Shown here piece after piece: positions 59,230 through 64,000 of a stretch of DNA of 64,000 bases; position 1 is the stretch's first letter, and every line of letters starts with the position of its first letter. The stretch comes from Mayfieldus profundus. Its GTDB lineage: Bacteria; Actinomycetota; Thermoleophilia; Solirubrobacterales; 70-9. The notes under the pieces were generated by a model. That model was not told the DNA's origin, searched no databases, and saw only the letters and a program-made list of their open reading frames with translations. The position numbers were made by a program, and so were the translations under genes. The stretch spans positions 1-64,000 of the forward strand of contig JBBPIM010000002.1 of assembly GCA_038040325.1 (NCBI GenBank), in the 5' to 3' direction.

Positions 59230-60057
59230 CTAGCGCCGCGGCTCGCGGCCGGTCAGCGCCCTGTAGAGGTCGTTGGCCCGCGTGCCGGTCAGCGCCGCGA
59301 TCACGCTCGCTGCCGCGCGCGGGCGCGCACCCGACTGGACCAGGTGGCGCAGGGCGTCCACGGCGAAGCTGATGTCCTCGGAGTGGTCCTCGTCCTGGGC
59401 CGGGCCGATCACCAGCACGATCTCGCCTTTGGCCTCGCCGCGGAAGCGGCGCGCCAGCTCGGCCAGAGTCCCTCGCGAAACCTCCTCGTGCAGCTTCGAC
59501 AGCTCGCGGCAGACGGCAGCCGGCCGATCCGGCGCGATCGCAGCCAGCGCGGCCAGCGACTCGGAGATCCGCCGCGGCGACTCGAAGGCGATCACGGTCT
59601 CGGCCGAGCGCAGCACCCGCTCCATCTCGCCGGCCCGCTTCGGGAGGAAGCCCTCAAAGCGCCAGCGGTCGGTCGGAAGCCCGGAGGCGACCAGCGCGAC
59701 CGGCACCACCGAAGGTCCCGGGAGCACCTCCACCTCGAGATCGCGATCGAGGCAGGCTCGGATCAGCCGGTACCCGGGGTCCGAGATGGCCGGCATGCCG
59801 GCGTCGCTGACCAGTGCCACCCTGGCGCCGCGCTCGATCCGCTTCGCCAGCTCCGGCGCGCGCGACGATTCGTTGCCCTCGTGGTTGGAGACCAGCCGGG
59901 GCGCCGGCGAGATGCCGAGGCGGTCGAGCAGGGTGCCGGTGCGGCGAGTGTCCTCGCAGGCAATGTAGTCGGCCGCGACCAGCGCCTCGCGCACGCGCGG
60001 CGTGACGTCGCCGAGGTTGCCGATCGGGGTCGGGCAGACGAACAGCTTGCCGGGCAT
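59230..60057 (-). CDS. rsmI: 16S rRNA (cytidine-1402-2'-O) methyltransferase
   Basis: The 275-residue tetrapyrrole-methylase-fold protein has KLFVCPTPIGNLGDVTPRVR, ACEDTRRTGTLLDRLGI, ALVSDAGMPAISDPGYRLIR (the SDAGxPxxSDPG loop) and LPGPSVVPVALVASGLPTDR, then VIAFESPRRI. It methylates the 2'-hydroxyl of C1402 in the decoding centre. The ATG at 60057 shares a base with the ROK-kinase stop (TGATG), so the two genes are coupled. Confidence 0.96.
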   Translation of the reverse strand: MPGKLFVCPTPIGNLGDVTPRVREALVAADYIACEDTRRTGTLLDRLGISPAPRLVSNHEGNESSRAPELAKRIERGARVALVSDAGMPAISDPGYRLIRACLDRDLEVEVLPGPSVVPVALVASGLPTDRWRFEGFLPKRAGEMERVLRSAETVIAFESPRRISESLAALAAIAPDRPAAVCRELSKLHEEVSRGTLAELARRFRGEAKGEIVLVIGPAQDEDHSEDISFAVDALRHLVQSGARPRAAASVIAALTGTRANDLYRALTGREPRR

Positions 60058-61019
60058 CAGGCCACCTCTTGCAGCTCGATCCGGGCCATCTCGGCGGCGC
60101 CGAACATTCCCGCCTCGGGGCCAAGCTCGGCGAGCTTGACCGGCGTCTCGTTCATCGGCGGCAGCGCGCGCGAGCGCAGCTCCTCACGCGCAGGAGAGAC
60201 CATCAGCTCGCCGACGGCGGTGGCGACCCCGCCACCGAGCACGATCACCTCCGGCTCGAAGATGTTGGCGAGGCTCGAGAGCCCAGCGCCAAGCCGGCGC
60301 CCCGCCTCCTCCACGACCGCGACCGCGGCGGGGTCGCCGCCGCGCGCCGCGTCGGTCACCGCCCTGCCGTCGATATCCCCGCCCTCCTCACGCAAGCGCC
60401 CCAGGGCGGAGTCGGGCTCCCGGGCGGCCGCCTCCCGGCCCTCGCGGGCCAGCGCCGTCCCCGACGCGAAGGTCTCCAGGCAGCCCCTGTTCGGGCAGTT
60501 GCCCTGGCAGCGGGGTCCGTCGAAGTCGATGACCATGTGCCCCGGCTCGCTGGCGGCCCCGCTGGACCCGCGGTACAGCTCACCGTCGACGACCACCCCG
60601 CCTCCGATGCCGGTGCCGATCGTCAGCATCACCGCGTCGCGGCTGCCGCGCGCGGCGCCGAAGCGATGCTCGGCAAGGGCGGCGACGTTGGCGTCGTTGT
60701 CGATGAACACCGGGATCCCGAGCCGCTCGCGCATCCGGTCGCGGATCGGCACCTCGCGGATCGGCAGGTTGACGGCGGTGATGGCGACCCCGCGCTCCCG
60801 GTCGATCGTGCAGGGCACACCGAGCCCGGCGGCGGCCACCCCCGGCTGCGCCTCCATGGCCTCGCGGATCTCGCGCTCCAGCGTGTCCAGGAGCTGGTCG
60901 CTGCTCAGCCCGGACGACGGCTCCTTGTCCCGGTAGAGGACGTCGCGGTCGTCCCCCACGACTCCGACCAGCACCTTCGTCCCTCCCAGGTCGACGCCGA
61001 CGGTCTCCGCGCCACTCAT
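60057..61019 (-). CDS. ROK-family glucokinase
   Basis: The 320-residue protein has the ASKHA loop VGVDLGGTKVLVGVV, VFIDNDANVAALAEHRFG (catalytic Asp), LTIGTGIGGGVVVDGELYRG and the ROK zinc site EPGHMVIDFDGPRCQGNCPN followed by RGCLETFASG. The C-terminal EPEVIVLGGGVATAVGELM completes the nucleotide site. It phosphorylates glucose or a related hexose with ATP, or polyphosphate in some relatives. ATG 61019 is the start. It is followed directly by rsmI. Confidence 0.92.
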   Translation of the reverse strand: MSGAETVGVDLGGTKVLVGVVGDDRDVLYRDKEPSSGLSSDQLLDTLEREIREAMEAQPGVAAAGLGVPCTIDRERGVAITAVNLPIREVPIRDRMRERLGIPVFIDNDANVAALAEHRFGAARGSRDAVMLTIGTGIGGGVVVDGELYRGSSGAASEPGHMVIDFDGPRCQGNCPNRGCLETFASGTALAREGREAAAREPDSALGRLREEGGDIDGRAVTDAARGGDPAAVAVVEEAGRRLGAGLSSLANIFEPEVIVLGGGVATAVGELMVSPAREELRSRALPPMNETPVKLAELGPEAGMFGAAEMARIELQEVA

Positions 61020-61102
61020 CCGGGCATCGATCCGGTTATCAGATTGCGGCGGGCGAGGGAAGGGCAGGAACGGGCGGGCATCGGCAGTATTGATAGCCGC
61101 TC

Positions 61103-62329
61103 ATGCCCTCCAACGGCGAGCAGCGGCCGCCGCGCAAGTCAAGCGGCGAGCCCGAATACAAGGTCTACCGGTCGCGGCGGGGCCTCTTCTCCAGGCTGAA
61201 AGCACCCGACATCTCCAGCCTGCGCGACCGTGCGCGCAGTTCCTACCGGCGCTTCGGCATGGGCGGGCCGCAGGTCGATGACCTGCCGCCGACCGCCCCC
61301 AAGTCGCTTGCCCGCCGGGTGCTGAAGTGGGTTGGGATCGCGGCGCTGGCATGGATCGCGATCAGCTTCGCCGCCTTCGCAGTCTCTGCCCAGATCCAGA
61401 AGTGGAAGCTCGCCGACGGCGCCAAGGATGTGCTCGGGGGCAACCCCTTCCTGCTCGCCAGCCCGCAGACGATCCTTGTGATCGGAACCGATGCGCGGCC
61501 GGGCAATACGCAGGAGCCTGGCGCGTTCACCGACCCGAAGTGCCTCGAGCAGCAGGCGCGTGGCGAGGCGCCCCACGGCGGCTGCTCACCGGGCCAGTTC
61601 CGCGCCGACACGCTGATGCTGGTGCGCGCCGGGGGCGCCGCCTTCCGCAAGCTCTCGATCCCCCGCGACAGCTTCGCGGAGATCCCCGGCGTGGGAGCCC
61701 AGAAGATCAACGGCGCTTACGCGTTCGGCGGCGCCAAGCTGCAGATCCAGACCGTCGAACAGTTCCTCGGCATCCAGGTCGACCACGTGGTGATCGTCGA
61801 CTTCGAGGGGTTTGAGGACTTCATCGACTCGATCGGCGGGGTCGAGATCACCCTGCCGCGCAAGTTCTGCGCAGACATCTCCGGCGGCGCGGGGGGCGGG
61901 CAGGGCGGCATTACGATCCGCCTCAAGAAGGGCGAGAACACGCTGAACGGGCAGAAGGCCCTGGCCTATTCGCGGGTCCGCCACCCGAGCCCCTGCCCCG
62001 GCCCGGGCAAGAGCGCTTTCGGGTTCCCCTACGACGACCTCAACCGCGCCAAGGCGCAGCAGCAGGTTCTGAACGGGATCAAGTCTCGGCTGACCAGCCC
62101 GCTGCGCCTGCCCTACAACTTCATCAAGGGCCCGATCATCGGTTGGACCGCGCCGAAGGCGATCGTCACCGACATGGGTGCCTTGACGATGCCGCAGCTC
62201 GTGCTCGCCTCCGTGTTCGGCTCCAACAGCCAGACCGACGTGCTGAAGCCGGCGGCGAACGGGCCCGGCGCCAGCCTCGAGATCTCCGAGGCCGAGCGCC
62301 AGCGCGCGGTCAACAAGCTGATCGGCTGA
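61103..62329 (+). CDS. LytR-CpsA-Psr (LCP) family cell-wall glycopolymer ligase
   Basis: The 408-residue protein has a cytoplasmic basic N-terminus (about 1-70), one transmembrane helix (VLKWVGIAALAWIAISFAAF) and an LCP domain (about 125-320). Its motifs are ILVIGTDARPG, FRADTLMLVRA, LSIPRDSFAEIPGVGAQKIN, GAYAFGG, HVVIVDFEGFEDFIDSIGGV and ALAYSRVRHPS. The conserved Arg and Asp residues that hold the polyprenyl pyrophosphate are present. It transfers lipid-linked glycopolymers to peptidoglycan. ATG 61103 is the start. Confidence 0.94.
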   Translation: MPSNGEQRPPRKSSGEPEYKVYRSRRGLFSRLKAPDISSLRDRARSSYRRFGMGGPQVDDLPPTAPKSLARRVLKWVGIAALAWIAISFAAFAVSAQIQKWKLADGAKDVLGGNPFLLASPQTILVIGTDARPGNTQEPGAFTDPKCLEQQARGEAPHGGCSPGQFRADTLMLVRAGGAAFRKLSIPRDSFAEIPGVGAQKINGAYAFGGAKLQIQTVEQFLGIQVDHVVIVDFEGFEDFIDSIGGVEITLPRKFCADISGGAGGGQGGITIRLKKGENTLNGQKALAYSRVRHPSPCPGPGKSAFGFPYDDLNRAKAQQQVLNGIKSRLTSPLRLPYNFIKGPIIGWTAPKAIVTDMGALTMPQLVLASVFGSNSQTDVLKPAANGPGASLEISEAERQRAVNKLIG

Positions 62330-62330
62330 T

Positions 62331-62392
62331 TCGCTACTCGTTCCTCGCTCCTCGTTCCTCGGCCGAGTAGGGAGTAGCGAGTAGCGAGAACT
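62331..62392. repeat. CTCGTTCCT-type repeats forming a bidirectional hairpin
   Basis: The 61 bp between the convergent LCP and FmdB-type genes consist of CTACTCG, CTCGTTCCT, CTCGCTCCT units and then their inverted counterpart GAGTAG...GTAGCGAGTAGCGAG. The arms pair TTCGCTACTCG with CGAGTAGCGAG, so the cluster can fold into a hairpin and probably serves as a shared terminator. Confidence 0.65.
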
Positions 62393-62669
62393 ACTCCGTC
62401 TTCGTCGGCGCCTTCTTCTCGGAATCCTTCTTCGATTCCTTGGGCTTCGATTCGTCACCCGCCTCTTTGCCGTCCGCCGACTCCGACTTCTTCTTCGACC
62501 CGTAGTCGGTGGTGTAGAAGCCCGAGCCCTTGAAGTGGACCGCGACGGGATGAAAGACGCGCTCGACCGGCGCGCCGCACTCCTCGCACTCACTGAGCGG
62601 GTCCTCGGACATCCGCTGTACGGCCTCGAAGACGTGGCCGTTGCTGCACTTGTACTCGTAGGTCGGCAC
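62391..62669 (-). CDS. FmdB-family zinc-ribbon protein
   Basis: The 92-residue protein starts with the FmdB/CxxC_CxxC_SSSS domain: MPTYEYKCSNGHVFEAVQRM, ECEECGAPVERVF, HFKGSGFYTTDYG. The first zinc pair has lost its second Cys (C-S-N-G-H, with His likely replacing it); the second CEEC pair is intact. The tail is Lys/Glu/Ser-rich and disordered (SKPKESKKDSEKKAPTKTE). Family members are putative regulatory zinc ribbons. ATG 62669 is the start. Confidence 0.9.
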   Translation of the reverse strand: MPTYEYKCSNGHVFEAVQRMSEDPLSECEECGAPVERVFHPVAVHFKGSGFYTTDYGSKKKSESADGKEAGDESKPKESKKDSEKKAPTKTE

Positions 62670-62709
62670 GGCGCGGGCGATTATCGCAGGGGCCTAATAC
62701 GGTTCACGC

Positions 62710-64000
62710 ATGGAGCGGACCGCCGCCGAAACGCGCCCCGACGAGGTCTCGATGGACGAGATCGTCGCGCTGTGCAAGCGTCGCGGCTTCGTCTTCCCCA
62801 CTTCTGAGATCTATGGCGGGCTCGGCTCGACCTACGACTACGGCCACTACGGGGTGCTGCTGCGCAACAACGTCAAGAACGAGTGGTGGCGGGCGATGGT
62901 CCACGACCGCGACGACATCGTCGCGCTCGACTCGGCGATCCTCCAGCACCCGCGCACCTGGGAGGCGTCCGGCCACCTCGAGGGGTTCACCGACCCGCTC
63001 GTCGACTGCCGAACCTGCAAGCTGCGCTTCCGCTCCGACAAGGTCGAGGACGCCCAGTGCGGGAAAAAGCCCTCCAAGCACCCGGGCGAGACCGACGAGT
63101 GCGATCTCACCGAGGCTCGCCAGTTCAACCTGATGTTCGAGACCCACGTGGGGCCTGTCTCCGACGACGCATCGGTCGCCTACCTGCGGCCGGAGACGGC
63201 ACAGGGGATCTTCGTCAACTTCAAGAACGTCCTGCAATTCGCGCGCCGCAAGCCGCCGTTCGGAATCGCCCAGATCGGCAAGTCGTTCCGCAACGAGATC
63301 ACCACCGGCAACTTCGTGTTTCGCACCCGCGAGTTCGAGCAGATGGAGATGGAGTACTTCGTGCCCCCCGACGAGGCGGAGAAGTGGCACGAGTACTGGA
63401 TGGCCGAGCGGATGCGCTGGTACACCGACCTCGGGATCCGGCCCAACCTGCTGATGCTGCGAGAGCACGGCCCCGAGGAGCTCTCGCACTACTCCAGCGC
63501 CACCTCGGACATCGAGTACCTGTTCCCGATGGGCTGGTCGGAGCTGGAGGGGATCGCAAACCGCGGCGACTTCGACCTGCGCCAGCACGCCGAGTACTCC
63601 GGCGAGAAGCTCGAGTACTTCGACCAGGAGACCAAGGAGCGCTACGTCCCGCACGTGATCGAGCCGGCCGCCGGCGTCGATCGCGCGATGCTCGCGTTCA
63701 TGGTCGACGCCTACGACACCGAGGAGGTCGAGGGGCGGCAGCGGACCGTGCTGCGCCTGCACCCGCGGATGGCGCCGGTGAAGGCGGCGGTGCTGCCCCT
63801 GGTCTCCAAGGAGGGGATGCCGGAGAAGGCGCGCGAGGTCTACGACGCGGTGCGGCGGCGGGTGCCGGCCGAGTTCGACGAAGGTGGCTCGATCGGCAAG
63901 CGCTACCGGCGCCAGGACGAGATCGGCACCCCGTGGGGGATCACCGTCGACGGCCAGACGATGGAGGACGACACCGTAACCCTGCGCGACCGCGACAGCC
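62710..64000 (+). CDS. glyS: Glycyl-tRNA synthetase (dimeric type), cut by the right window edge
   Basis: The first 430 codons are present and open to the end of the window. The class II catalytic domain is visible: IVALCKRRGFVFPTSEIYGG, STYDYGHYGVLLRNNVKNEW, AYLRPETAQGIFVNFKNVLQ (motif 2 start), IGKSFRNEITTGNFVFRTRE, FEQMEMEYFVPPDEAEKWHE and VIEPAAGVDRAMLAFM (motif 3). The anticodon-binding domain follows (VKAAVLPLVSKEGMPEKARE) and is incomplete. The zinc-type insertion (DCRTCKLRFRSDKVEDAQCG) is present. This is the alpha2-type GlyRS of Actinomycetota. ATG 62710 starts it; ATG 62752 is an internal alternative. Confidence 0.95.
   Translation, partial: MERTAAETRPDEVSMDEIVALCKRRGFVFPTSEIYGGLGSTYDYGHYGVLLRNNVKNEWWRAMVHDRDDIVALDSAILQHPRTWEASGHLEGFTDPLVDCRTCKLRFRSDKVEDAQCGKKPSKHPGETDECDLTEARQFNLMFETHVGPVSDDASVAYLRPETAQGIFVNFKNVLQFARRKPPFGIAQIGKSFRNEITTGNFVFRTREFEQMEMEYFVPPDEAEKWHEYWMAERMRWYTDLGIRPNLLMLREHGPEELSHYSSATSDIEYLFPMGWSELEGIANRGDFDLRQHAEYSGEKLEYFDQETKERYVPHVIEPAAGVDRAMLAFMVDAYDTEEVEGRQRTVLRLHPRMAPVKAAVLPLVSKEGMPEKAREVYDAVRRRVPAEFDEGGSIGKRYRRQDEIGTPWGITVDGQTMEDDTVTLRDRDS

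Overview
The window is high-GC (about 65-70 %) bacterial chromosome. Gene content and order point to Actinomycetota, most likely class Thermoleophilia (Solirubrobacter/Conexibacter-like). The main reasons are the actinobacterial housekeeping run glmU-prs-rplY-pth-mfd-mazG-eno-ftsB, an R2lox oxidase, an F420-type DUF385 protein, an SHOCT-tailed membrane protein, a secreted protein with the FECxLD...GN repeat fold, frequent GTG/TTG starts and 1-4 nt stop/start overlaps. This placement is inferred from families and context; no rRNA is present to confirm it.

Layout. 1-8.3 kb is an accessory, partly decayed stretch. It holds a broken relA/spoT copy, a small HNH/recombinase-like gene and a SnoaL gene between 26-bp direct repeats, an alpha/beta hydrolase, a cNMP-CBS-DUF294 / DnaQ-exonuclease pair, an mgtE C-terminal ghost and the initiator tRNA, whose terminator and 3' end are echoed at 3.84 kb. 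8.3-18 kb carries ppx, a structured intergenic region, an SDR, a ThDP enzyme, an M15-like secreted protein, a class III nucleotide cyclase, an SHOCT membrane protein and an aldehyde dehydrogenase. 18-30 kb has tRNA-Leu, an ECF sigma factor fused to a zinc-finger/membrane tail, R2lox, a UPF0173 hydrolase, a GNAT, O-methyltransferase, inactive-rhomboid and HxlR cluster, a carboxylate-amine ligase divergent from a class I aldolase, a nuclease and csrA.

30-47 kb is the core leftward block: GT-C membrane enzyme, ftsB, eno, mazG, SurA-like foldase, mfd, enoyl-CoA hydratase, pth, rplY, prs and glmU. A rightward UbiB kinase, a GDPD and a lipoprotein interrupt it. It couples cell-envelope precursor supply (glmU, prs), translation (rplY, pth), division (ftsB) and repair (mfd, mazG). 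47-49 kb has a tRNA-Gln followed directly by an HNH endonuclease whose start is overlapped by a perfect SOS (LexA) box; I regard this as the most interesting local unit.

49-64 kb returns to housekeeping: PucR regulator, DedA-PAP2 fusion, ispE-rsmA-tatD, a secreted esterase, metG, rsmI, ROK glucokinase, LCP protein, an FmdB-type zinc ribbon and glyS running off the right edge. A small graveyard at 58.0-58.9 kb contains an internally deleted SDR and a frameshifted gene. A family of CTCGTT-type short repeats recurs at 18.0, 31.5, 53.0 and 62.3 kb.
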